From the NCBI GenBank assembly GCA_020024985.1, contig JAHHSW010000015.1, positions 1-11,429 on the forward strand: 11,429 bases of DNA, read 5' to 3'. A program made the position numbers and the translations under genes. Positions 6,131 through 11,429 of the stretch are shown here, piece after piece (within the stretch, counting starts at the first letter, position 1; the number at the start of each line of letters is the position of its first letter). Source of the stretch: Anaeroplasmataceae bacterium (GTDB lineage Bacteria > Bacillota_I > Bacilli_A > Acholeplasmatales > Anaeroplasmataceae). The notes beneath the pieces were generated by a model. It worked only from the letters and a program-made list of their open reading frames with translations, had not been told where the DNA came from and did no database searches.

Positions 6131-6307
6131 TGGGTGGAACGTGCTATACTAATTGAATATTACCGCATGAGAAGGAACATGCCGTTTTATTTTGAATTAT
6201 GGTAGGTGAGGAGACTATAATTCAGGTTAGCACGAAATAAATTATTCTTTGTGAGGGAAGAATAATTGAATAGGTGAAGCACTTTTATTTGCTTCACCTA
6301 TTTTTTT
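6131..6307 (+). ncRNA. Independently transcribed structured small RNA, family not recognised
   Basis: About 175 nt lie between a sigma-A-type promoter and a strong terminator, with no credible reading frame. The sequence is built of complementary pairs. A 7-bp closing helix (6140-6146 with 6228-6234, CGTGCTA/TAGCACG) encloses two hairpins: 6165-6182 (5 bp, loop AGAAGGAA) and 6193-6224 (11 bp with one G-U, loop AGGTGAGGAG). A third hairpin follows at 6240-6267 (10 bp, loop TGTGAGGG), then the terminator stem. All three loops are purine-rich and contain GGA, AGGTG or GAGG, like pieces of a Shine-Dalgarno sequence. The first ten bases, TGGGTGGAAC, can pair with the 3' arm of the terminator (6291-6300, eight consecutive pairs with two G-U). 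TAATTGAATA occurs twice (6150-6159, 6263-6272). I considered 6S RNA, SRP RNA, RNase P RNA, a T-box and a ZTP riboswitch; none fits well. A known family that I fail to recall (for example raiA-type RNA) remains possible. Confidence 0.7.
6269..6307 (+). terminator. Strong rho-independent terminator of the small RNA
   Basis: Thirteen perfect base pairs (6269-6281 with 6290-6302, AATAGGTGAAGCA/TGCTTCACCTATT) close an 8-nt loop and run into an uninterrupted T-run (6301-6307). No gene follows on this strand, so it ends the RNA rather than attenuating a downstream gene. Confidence 0.93.
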
Positions 6308-6341
6308 ATATAAAAGCTGTTCCAATTTAAGGGGAATTAAG

Positions 6342-6363
6342 GCTTTATATAGAAATATAAAGC
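6342..6363. other. Isolated perfect hairpin between two convergent terminators
   Basis: GCTTTATAT-AGAA-ATATAAAGC: 9 bp with a 4-nt loop and no T-run on either side. The flanks (CCAATTTAAGGGG at 6322-6334 and TCCTCCTAATTTGGG at 6388-6402) are partly complementary and could extend it into a longer imperfect stem. Nothing else is visible in 6308-6404. Confidence 0.4.
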
Positions 6364-6404
6364 ACTTGAATATAGTACCATATTTAATCCTCCTAATTTG
6401 GGTC

Positions 6405-6446
6405 AAAACAAAAAAGCCCTATATCACACTAATTTGATATAGGACT
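6405..6446 (-). terminator. Rho-independent terminator of the tmk-holB-rsmI operon
   Basis: A 12-bp stem with one G-U pair (6435-6446 with 6415-6426, AGTCCTATATCA/TGATATAGGGCT on the minus strand) closes an 8-nt loop and runs into TTTTTGTTTTG. It lies about 12 nt after the last stop codon and converges on the small-RNA gene. Confidence 0.9.
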
Positions 6447-6457
6447 CTTCTATTAAA

Positions 6458-6991
6458 TTAATATTGCTGTCTATCATCCTGGATTTTATTGATTAAATCG
6501 ACAAGCTCAGCTGTAAAATCGACAGTCTTATCCTCAGTATCACCATCTACGTATAGTAACACGCCATCTCTAAGATACTTAGGTGAAATATATCCAACAC
6601 AATTACCATTCTTTAAAGCTAAAAAGAAAGGTACATGCATTCTAGATATTAATGTATAATCACAAAGCTCTTCACTCTTAAAATGCATTTTTTCAACTAT
6701 TTCATAGTACTTAAGCTTTACCTCAAGTGATTTACAATCTCTAATATCCTCTTCCTCACCATAGACATTAATAAACTTAGTATCCATATTGTATATTTCA
6801 GTTAATCCCTTTTTCTTACCAATACTATTAACTAGGTCAATAACTGATTGACAATTTATACACCATGGACCACCAATGTAAATTATACCTGTATAAAATG
6901 TATCTATTAAATTTATTAAATCATCTGGTGTGATTTTTTTAAACAAATGATTTTCATCATTCAAATACTTATACTCTAAGCAGTAATCCAT
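6458..6991 (-). CDS. Thioredoxin-like fold protein with a CxxC motif
   Basis: 177 residues, no signal peptide, so probably cytosolic. The thioredoxin-type site is GGPWCINCQS (C44 and C47), preceded by a hydrophobic strand (TGIIYI). The cis-proline position is met by MHVPFFLALKNG (P121), and NGNCVGYI follows as in thioredoxin's next strands. A stretch of about 70 residues lies between the CxxC and the cis-proline, longer than in plain thioredoxins and rich in charged residues and extra cysteines (C86, C110). I infer a dithiol-disulfide or thiol-reductase role, but the partner is unknown. It is the last gene of the housekeeping operon, 11 nt after rsmI. The frame is open to a GTG at 7000, but the ATG at 6991 has AGAGG eight bases upstream and is the better start. 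The fold call is good; I do not recognise the family more precisely. Confidence 0.75.
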   Translation of the reverse strand: MDYCLEYKYLNDENHLFKKITPDDLINLIDTFYTGIIYIGGPWCINCQSVIDLVNSIGKKKGLTEIYNMDTKFINVYGEEEDIRDCKSLEVKLKYYEIVEKMHFKSEELCDYTLISRMHVPFFLALKNGNCVGYISPKYLRDGVLLYVDGDTEDKTVDFTAELVDLINKIQDDRQQY

Positions 6992-7002
6992 ACTAATCAC
7001 CT

Positions 7003-7851
7003 CTACTTACTATTTTTATAATCGATATAATCCTTATAAAGCTCCTTACGCTCAAGGTTTTGTAGCTTAGCTACCTCCTTGATGGCCTCATTAGGCTTAT
7101 ATCCAAGGTTAATTAGCTCATCAATCTTTTCAAATGGATTAGCAGTATCCTCACTGCTATCCTCCTTATAGCCTTCAACAATTAAAACAATCTCACCTTT
7201 AATCGAATCAAGCTTAAGAATATCAGAAATGCTTCCTCTTATATATTCCTCAAATGTCTTAGTAAGCTCACGAGCCAGACAAACCCTTCTATCTCCAAAT
7301 ACCTCTAGCATATCCTCTAGGCATTCAAATATTCTATGAGGAGCCTCATAAAATATAATAGTATGATTTACATATTTTAGCTCATTAAGCTCCTTTACTC
7401 TCTTAGTCTTTTTACTATCTAAAAAGCCATAAAAGGTAAAAGGCATAGGGGCAAGCCCTGACGCAATAAGTGCACTAATACCAGCACTAGCTCCAGGTAT
7501 AGTTGATATTGGTAAATTAAGCCTACTAGCCTCCTGAACTATCTTATAGCCAGGATCTGAGATAACCGGTAAGCCTGCATCTGAGATAATGGCAATAGTA
7601 GCCCCATTTTTAATTTCCTCAACTATTGAATTTGTTTTAACATCCTGATTAAATTCATGGTAGCTTTCAAGCCTTGTTGTTATGTTATAATGCCTTAATA
7701 GGGTTATAGAATTTCTAGTATCCTCAGCATAAATTTTATCTACCGATTTTAAGACCTCAATAGCTCTATAGGAAAAATCAGATAAATTTCCTATTGGAGT
7801 GGCTACTAGATAAAGCATTCCCCCATTATGGTTAAAGCTTCTTACTCTCAT
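7003..7851 (-). CDS. rsmI: 16S rRNA (cytidine1402-2'-O)-methyltransferase
   Basis: 282 residues, full length. All the hallmark segments of the tetrapyrrole-methylase-like RsmI family are present: LYLVATPIGNLSD (13-25), AEDTR (42-46), ISDAGLPVISDPG (89-101), IPGASAGISALIASGL (118-133), YEAPHR (168-173), ARELTKTFEE (193-202) and KGEIVLIVEG (218-227). The enzyme uses S-adenosylmethionine to methylate the ribose of C1402 in the decoding centre of the small ribosomal subunit. The start at 7851 overlaps the stop codon of the upstream gene by one base (TAATG), which points to coupled translation. It also gives an 11-residue leader before LYLVATPIG, much as in Bacillus. A second ATG at residue 12 has GGGGG only one base upstream, too close to work well. 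The C-terminus (LINLGYKPNEAIKEVAKL...LYKDYI) is the usual RsmI helical tail. Confidence 0.96.
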   Translation of the reverse strand: MRVRSFNHNGGMLYLVATPIGNLSDFSYRAIEVLKSVDKIYAEDTRNSITLLRHYNITTRLESYHEFNQDVKTNSIVEEIKNGATIAIISDAGLPVISDPGYKIVQEASRLNLPISTIPGASAGISALIASGLAPMPFTFYGFLDSKKTKRVKELNELKYVNHTIIFYEAPHRIFECLEDMLEVFGDRRVCLARELTKTFEEYIRGSISDILKLDSIKGEIVLIVEGYKEDSSEDTANPFEKIDELINLGYKPNEAIKEVAKLQNLERKELYKDYIDYKNSK

Positions 7852-8258
7852 TAGTTCTTTAAAATTCTGATAGTCTTTTCTCTTAAGTCACGTTGAGCAT
7901 AAACAACGCTCATAAGCTCACGACGCTTCTCAGCACTAATTTCAAATTCCTTTTGGATATTCTCTAGGAATAAAAGCTCAGAGGTATTATATAAATCATC
8001 CTCCATAGAAATACTTACTAGATTTAAATAAACTACATTCTTTACTACCTGGTTGCTTTCAGTGAAGAACTTAATAGTATTTTCAACTGTATCAGTTAAA
8101 CGGAATGAATATTCATCCTTAACTGTATCAAGCTCAGCGATCATTTTATTTAATAATCTCTTCTCAACATCATTAGGCTCACCATCAATGTCAACCATAT
8201 AAATTGCTAAGTCTAAGAACTTTAGCATTTCCTTTCTATTTAATAAACTTAAGAACAT
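7851..8258 (-). CDS. Small TerB-like all-helical protein of unknown function
   Basis: 135 residues, strongly charged, without membrane segments or cysteine motifs. The opening part resembles the TerB/TerB-like fold: a hydrophobic helix (MLKFLDLAIYMVDIDGE) ends in an acidic D-x-D-G-E turn (residues 23-27), followed by a charged helix (NDVEKRLLNKMIAEL). TerB-like proteins bind metal through such acidic turns, but whether this one does is not known. I cannot assign a role. It sits between trmN6 and rsmI: AAGGAG lies 8 nt before its ATG and overlaps the end of trmN6 (5-nt gap), and its stop overlaps the rsmI start as TAATG. Such tight packing suggests that it is made in fixed proportion with RsmI. 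In Bacillus the corresponding place holds yazA (a GIY-YIG protein), which this does not resemble. Confidence 0.8.
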   Translation of the reverse strand: MFLSLLNRKEMLKFLDLAIYMVDIDGEPNDVEKRLLNKMIAELDTVKDEYSFRLTDTVENTIKFFTESNQVVKNVVYLNLVSISMEDDLYNTSELLFLENIQKEFEISAEKRRELMSVVYAQRDLREKTIRILKN

Positions 8259-8263
8259 ACCAT

Positions 8264-8995
8264 CTACTCCTTATAATTGTATATTTTTAGGACTTCATTT
8301 GTCCATGTATGGCCACTTTCATAAACGTATAGGGGTGGTAAAATTCTTAGGCCATCCTTTGAACCATCCTTTATACCCTCTATTAAAATATTATTACACT
8401 CGCTACCCACATGTGGATAAACAAAGCGTAATCTTTTGGGCTCGATATGGTATTTTTTAAAGGTTTCAATAATCTCTACTAACCTATCGGGTCTATGCAC
8501 CATTGCAACTCTACCTCTTGAATTAAGAAGAATAGAGGCTTCCTTAACAATATCATCTAGATTTGCCAAAACCTCATGCCTAGCAATTGCTTTAAAATCA
8601 CTAGGATTTACTTGATTATCACCTAATTTAAAATAGGGTGGATTGCAGGTTACAACATCAAATTTGCTCTTACCAATTTTATTACTAACACCCTTTAAGT
8701 TATCGTGAACCATAGTAATTTGACTATTTAATTTATTTTCATTAATACTCATTACTGCTAAATCATAGGAATGCTCTTGTACCTCGACTCCTACAATATT
8801 AGCCTTACTTCTAAGTGATAAATATAATGGAACTGGTGCATTTCCACTACATAAATCACATATATTTTTTACCCTAGCTGTTATACTAACAAAGGAAGCT
8901 AAAAGCATTGAATCAAGTGAGAAGCTAAAATAATCAGGATCCTGATATATTTTTAAAAGCTCTCTACCTAAAAGCTCATTACAAACTATAGGCAT
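8264..8995 (-). CDS. trmN6: tRNA1(Val) (adenine(37)-N6)-methyltransferase, TrmN6/YabB family
   Basis: 243 residues, normal for the family. It is a class I S-adenosylmethionine-dependent methyltransferase. The N-terminal YFSFSLDSMLLASFV (22-36) is the usual entry segment. Motif I reads DLCSGNAPVPLYLS (47-60), where relatives more often have DLGTGNG-like glycine-rich loops. The acidic motif II is VGVEVQE (68-74) and the catalytic N6-adenine motif is NPPYF (118-122). The C-terminal half (KRLRFVYPHVGSECNNILIEGIKDG) is typical of YabB. The proposed job is m6A37 of tRNA1(Val), by analogy with E. coli YfiC; Firmicutes members may act on other tRNAs. The start codon overlaps the yaaT stop (TAATG), with GAGGAG eight bases before the ATG, so the two genes are coupled. 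Confidence 0.92.
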   Translation of the reverse strand: MPIVCNELLGRELLKIYQDPDYFSFSLDSMLLASFVSITARVKNICDLCSGNAPVPLYLSLRSKANIVGVEVQEHSYDLAVMSINENKLNSQITMVHDNLKGVSNKIGKSKFDVVTCNPPYFKLGDNQVNPSDFKAIARHEVLANLDDIVKEASILLNSRGRVAMVHRPDRLVEIIETFKKYHIEPKRLRFVYPHVGSECNNILIEGIKDGSKDGLRILPPLYVYESGHTWTNEVLKIYNYKE

Positions 8996-9834
8996 TACTC
9001 GTTCTCCTCTTTCTTTTTCTTTTTATCCATTGATCTTACAAACTTAACATCAGATAAAGCTAAATAGCCAAACTTATTATCCTCGTTAACATACTTTACC
9101 TTTAATGTCTTATTTAAAACATCACAGGATAAAACCTTTGCAGGACCATCTGGTGTTTCCACTATATCTCCCGTATCTGGGGCATACTTTCTAAGCTCAG
9201 TATATAACTCATTTTCATAGTTAATACAGCAAAGTAGCTTTCCACAGTTACCACTAATTTTTACTGGATTTAGTGATAGATTTTGGTTTTTAGCCATTTT
9301 TACTGATACATTATCAAACTGAGTAATAAAGGTTTGGCAGCAAACAACTAATCCACATGGACCAATTCCTCCAAAGACCTTAGCTCCATCTCTGCTTCCA
9401 ACCTGACGAAGCTCAATTCTAGTATGATATTCATCAGCTAAATCCTTGACTAAATCTCTAAAATCAACTCTTCCCTCTGATTCAAAATAGATAATAAGCT
9501 TTGCCCTATCTAATGTATACTCAGCCTCTAGAACCTTCATCTCCATATTGTGCTTTTTAGAGTAGAATTTTGTTTTTTCAACTACTGAGGATTCCTCACT
9601 CTTATTTTTCTCATAAGCCTTCATATCCTCTTTAGTTGCTAACCTAACTACATCCTTAAGCTCAGAATTTAATTCCTCTGGCTTTAGCTCAAATACATTA
9701 CCTATACAAAAGCCAAGCTCTACACCTCTTATTGTATTTACAATTACAGCATCGCCATCAGCTAAATTAAAATTAGCTACACCAAAGAAATATCTTTTTC
9801 CTAATGGCTTAAACTGAACCTTTATTACCTTCAT
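8995..9834 (-). CDS. ricT: PSP1-domain protein RicT (YaaT), RNase Y-associated regulator
   Basis: 279 residues, like Bacillus YaaT. The PSP1 region is clear: RQVGSRDGAKVFGGIGPCGLVVCC (143-166) and SGNCGKLLCCINYE (194-207), with the conserved cysteines C160, C165, C166, C197, C202 and C203. In Bacillus the protein forms a complex with RicA and RicF that carries [4Fe-4S] clusters and helps RNase Y mature operon transcripts; it also affects sporulation and competence. The C-terminus is a short run of lysines and glutamates (KKKKKEENE). The gene lies 13 nt after holB, with a weaker GGTG-type ribosome binding site, and overlaps trmN6 by one base. The YabA gene that follows yaaT in Bacillus is absent here. 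RicA and RicF partners are not in the window. Confidence 0.94.
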   Translation of the reverse strand: MKVIKVQFKPLGKRYFFGVANFNLADGDAVIVNTIRGVELGFCIGNVFELKPEELNSELKDVVRLATKEDMKAYEKNKSEESSVVEKTKFYSKKHNMEMKVLEAEYTLDRAKLIIYFESEGRVDFRDLVKDLADEYHTRIELRQVGSRDGAKVFGGIGPCGLVVCCQTFITQFDNVSVKMAKNQNLSLNPVKISGNCGKLLCCINYENELYTELRKYAPDTGDIVETPDGPAKVLSCDVLNKTLKVKYVNEDNKFGYLALSDVKFVRSMDKKKKKEENE

Positions 9835-9847
9835 AAACTACACCAAC

Positions 9848-10813
9848 CTAAATAAATTTAATAATCAGCTCATGAAATATATTTTTGGCTGATACATTAT
9901 ACTTAAGCTTATTAAATAAATCTAATACGAATTCTAATTTATTCTTTTTTTGCTTTTCATTTTTCTTTTTATACAAGATAATTTTATCATAAAGTGGCTT
10001 CAAAATCAAATTATCATTACTATTAGAAGCCATATTTACATCCTCTAAAAAATAGATAATCCACTCCAAAAGCATAGCTAACCTTTTGGAATCAGAAAAA
10101 TAGCTTTGATAATCTAAATAATACATTACCATATCCTTATTATTTTGCTTATCTAGGATACTTAAAAAGGCTTCCTTTGTCTTAATAAAATCCTTATTTT
10201 CTAGTAGCTCCTTACATTCATCTATATCATTTGTAATGCTTCCAGCTAATATGGCATCAAGCTCCAAGGCTCCGCCATTAATTAGCTCAATAACTCTTTT
10301 TTCTAATGGGATTGATGAAAAGTTTTCTAAGACACAACGTGATTGAATTGTTGAAACTACATTGCTTAGCTCGGTTGCTAAAAAAATACCAATTGTAGGA
10401 GTTTGATTTAGTGGATCCTCAATAAATTTTAAAAGACTATTTTGAGCGGCTGTAGAGGCTGTATCAATGCCATCTACAATATAAATTCTAGTTCCCTCAA
10501 CAAGTGAGGTTTTACTAAATTCATCCTGTAGCTCAATTATTTGGTCCTTAGAAATCATCTTCTTGTTATTCTCTATACCAATATATGAAACGTTCATATG
10601 ATTATTATCTAAAATACTCTTACATACCTCACATTCCATACAACCGCCATTAGGGCAATACATCATACAGGCAAGAGCATAGGCCATTTCCTTCTTACCT
10701 GTTCCATGCTCCCCATAGAATAAATAAGCATGTGATAATCTATTTTGCTTCTTTGATTGTAAAAGACTATTGTATATAGCTTTTTGATTATCAATCGCAT
10801 ATCTAATATTCAT
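9848..10813 (-). CDS. holB: DNA polymerase III subunit delta' (clamp loader)
   Basis: 321 residues. The AAA+ N-terminal part has SHAYLFYGEHGTGKKEMA (27-44, a Walker A-like loop GEHGTGKK), a zinc module with four cysteines (C53, C58, C61, C64 in YCPNGGCMECEVC), IYIVDGIDTASTAAQNSLLKFIEDP (110-134, sensor and walker-B-like region) and STIQSRC (154-160), the conserved SRC motif whose arginine acts in trans on the neighbouring ATPase subunit. The divergent C-terminal half fits the collar domain. As delta' it helps load the sliding clamp at the replication fork. The frame is open to a GTG at 10822, but the ATG at 10813 is preceded by TAGGTG at a good distance and begins as other delta' proteins do. 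Only 2 nt separate it from the tmk stop. Confidence 0.93.
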   Translation of the reverse strand: MNIRYAIDNQKAIYNSLLQSKKQNRLSHAYLFYGEHGTGKKEMAYALACMMYCPNGGCMECEVCKSILDNNHMNVSYIGIENNKKMISKDQIIELQDEFSKTSLVEGTRIYIVDGIDTASTAAQNSLLKFIEDPLNQTPTIGIFLATELSNVVSTIQSRCVLENFSSIPLEKRVIELINGGALELDAILAGSITNDIDECKELLENKDFIKTKEAFLSILDKQNNKDMVMYYLDYQSYFSDSKRLAMLLEWIIYFLEDVNMASNSNDNLILKPLYDKIILYKKKNEKQKKNKLEFVLDLFNKLKYNVSAKNIFHELIIKFI

Positions 10814-10815
10814 GC

Positions 10816-11429
10816 TTAACACCTACCTAAATATTTTATTACCTCGTTTACACAATCCTTTGTTACATCCTCTAGGCTTTGATTGCCATCAATTCTTATA
10901 ACTCTATCAGGATACATTTCTAAAACCTTCATATATCCATCATATACCCTATTATGAAAATCAATTGCCTCTAAATCTAATCTATTACTATCGCCTCTTT
11001 GCTCTAGCCTTTTTAAAGCTACCTCAGGCTTAACATCAATAAATAGAGTAAGCTCTGGTAAATAGCTTAAGGCAAAGTGATTAGCCATTAGCACATTTTC
11101 CATACCCAAGCCTCTAGCATAGCCCTGATAAGCTAGGCTTGAATCTAAAAATCTATCACAAATAACAACCTTGCCCTCATTTATGGCAGGTATTACTCTT
11201 TCACTTAAATGCTGCATACGGCTAGCTGCATAAAGTAAAGCCTCACATTCTGGAGTCATTTCAGTATTATTAACATCTAATATTACATTTCTAATTTCCT
11301 CAGCAATTTTAATGCCACCTGGCTCTCTAGTAGTAATATAATCTATATTAAGCTCACTTAATTTTTCACATATGCTTTTAATAATTGTAGTTTTCCCACT
11401 ACATTCTCCACCCTCTAGGGTGATAAATC
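10816..11429 (-). CDS. tmk: Thymidylate kinase, lacking only its first few residues at the window edge
   Basis: 203 residues are visible and only about five are missing at the N-terminus beyond the right edge. The frame is open well past the first internal ATG at 11259: it runs back through REPGG and the P-loop (FITLEGGECSGKTT, Walker A at 11386-11412). Thus the true gene does not begin at 11259, which would delete the ATP site. Other motifs are ICDRFLDSSLAYQGYARGLG (the DR motif and thymidine-binding region) and RLEQRGDSNRLD (the LID segment). The enzyme phosphorylates dTMP to dTDP for DNA synthesis. The P-loop has Cys where most relatives have Gly or Asp before SGKTT/AGKST; it still satisfies GxxxxGK[ST]. 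tmk leads straight into holB, 2 nt apart. The operon promoter is outside the window. Confidence 0.95.
   Translation of the reverse strand, partial: FITLEGGECSGKTTIIKSICEKLSELNIDYITTREPGGIKIAEEIRNVILDVNNTEMTPECEALLYAASRMQHLSERVIPAINEGKVVICDRFLDSSLAYQGYARGLGMENVLMANHFALSYLPELTLFIDVKPEVALKRLEQRGDSNRLDLEAIDFHNRVYDGYMKVLEMYPDRVIRIDGNQSLEDVTKDCVNEVIKYLGRC

Noticed and set aside
6179..6205. Tiny frame MPFYFELW inside the small RNA, possible leader peptide
   Set aside because: AAGGA lies only two bases before the ATG, too close for initiation, and the start lies in a hairpin arm; no downstream gene would be regulated.
6131..6307. T-box riboswitch, suggested by GGGTGGAAC and a terminator
   Set aside because: The T-box-like core is at the very 5' end with no stem I or specifier loop before it, it does not pair as antiterminator in the usual way, and no gene follows the terminator.
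6131..6307. 6S RNA
   Set aside because: The size and free-standing gene would fit, but the predicted fold is a row of hairpins rather than one rod with a central bubble. Not excluded; a covariance-model search would decide.
10816..11259. Thymidylate kinase starting at the ATG at 11259
   Set aside because: The frame continues upstream through the P-loop to the window edge, so that start would remove the ATP-binding site.

Overview
The window comes from a low-GC (roughly one third G+C by eye), probably anaerobic Firmicutes/Bacillota genome. Four observations support this: AGGAGG-type ribosome binding sites, sigma-A-type promoters with 17-bp spacers, a tmk-holB-yaaT-trmN6-rsmI cluster like the one near the origin in Bacillus and relatives, and an NfnAB-type flavin enzyme typical of fermentative anaerobes. 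The standard code with TGA as stop fits all genes. I cannot fix the class; clostridial, erysipelotrichial and Acholeplasma-like lineages are all possible.

Layout. (1) 1-1820, minus strand: a polar amino-acid ABC uptake system. A lipoprotein binding domain is fused to its permease, and the start of the ATPase overlaps the fusion gene (TTG start, cut by the window edge). A consensus promoter and a perfect inverted repeat lie upstream. (2) 1894-4326, minus: a two-gene operon for an NfnA/NfnB-like bifurcating ferredoxin:NADP oxidoreductase, with a promoter before it and a strong terminator after it. (3) 4385-5449, minus: a membrane-anchored glycerophosphodiester phosphodiesterase. (4) 5493-6097, plus: a monocistronic purE, divergent from the phosphodiesterase and closed by its own terminator. 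(5) 6096-6307, plus: an apparently independent transcription unit with no protein gene. It has a good promoter, about 175 nt of highly structured RNA and a textbook terminator. I do not recognise its family; this is the most interesting item in the window. (6) 6405-11429, minus: a compact housekeeping operon that runs tmk (5' end off the window), holB, yaaT/ricT, trmN6, a TerB-like helical protein, rsmI and a thioredoxin-like protein, and ends in a terminator that faces the small RNA.

The genes of region 6 are joined by 1-nt overlaps (TAATG) or gaps of 2 to 13 nt, so they are almost certainly co-transcribed and partly translationally coupled. They combine dTMP synthesis (tmk), the clamp loader (holB), RNA-processing control (yaaT) and RNA methylation (trmN6, rsmI). 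The two small unfamiliar proteins (TerB-like and thioredoxin-like) are the least understood members. Regions 1 to 5 are separate units with their own promoters. I saw no transposases, phage genes, tRNAs, rRNAs or CRISPR arrays.
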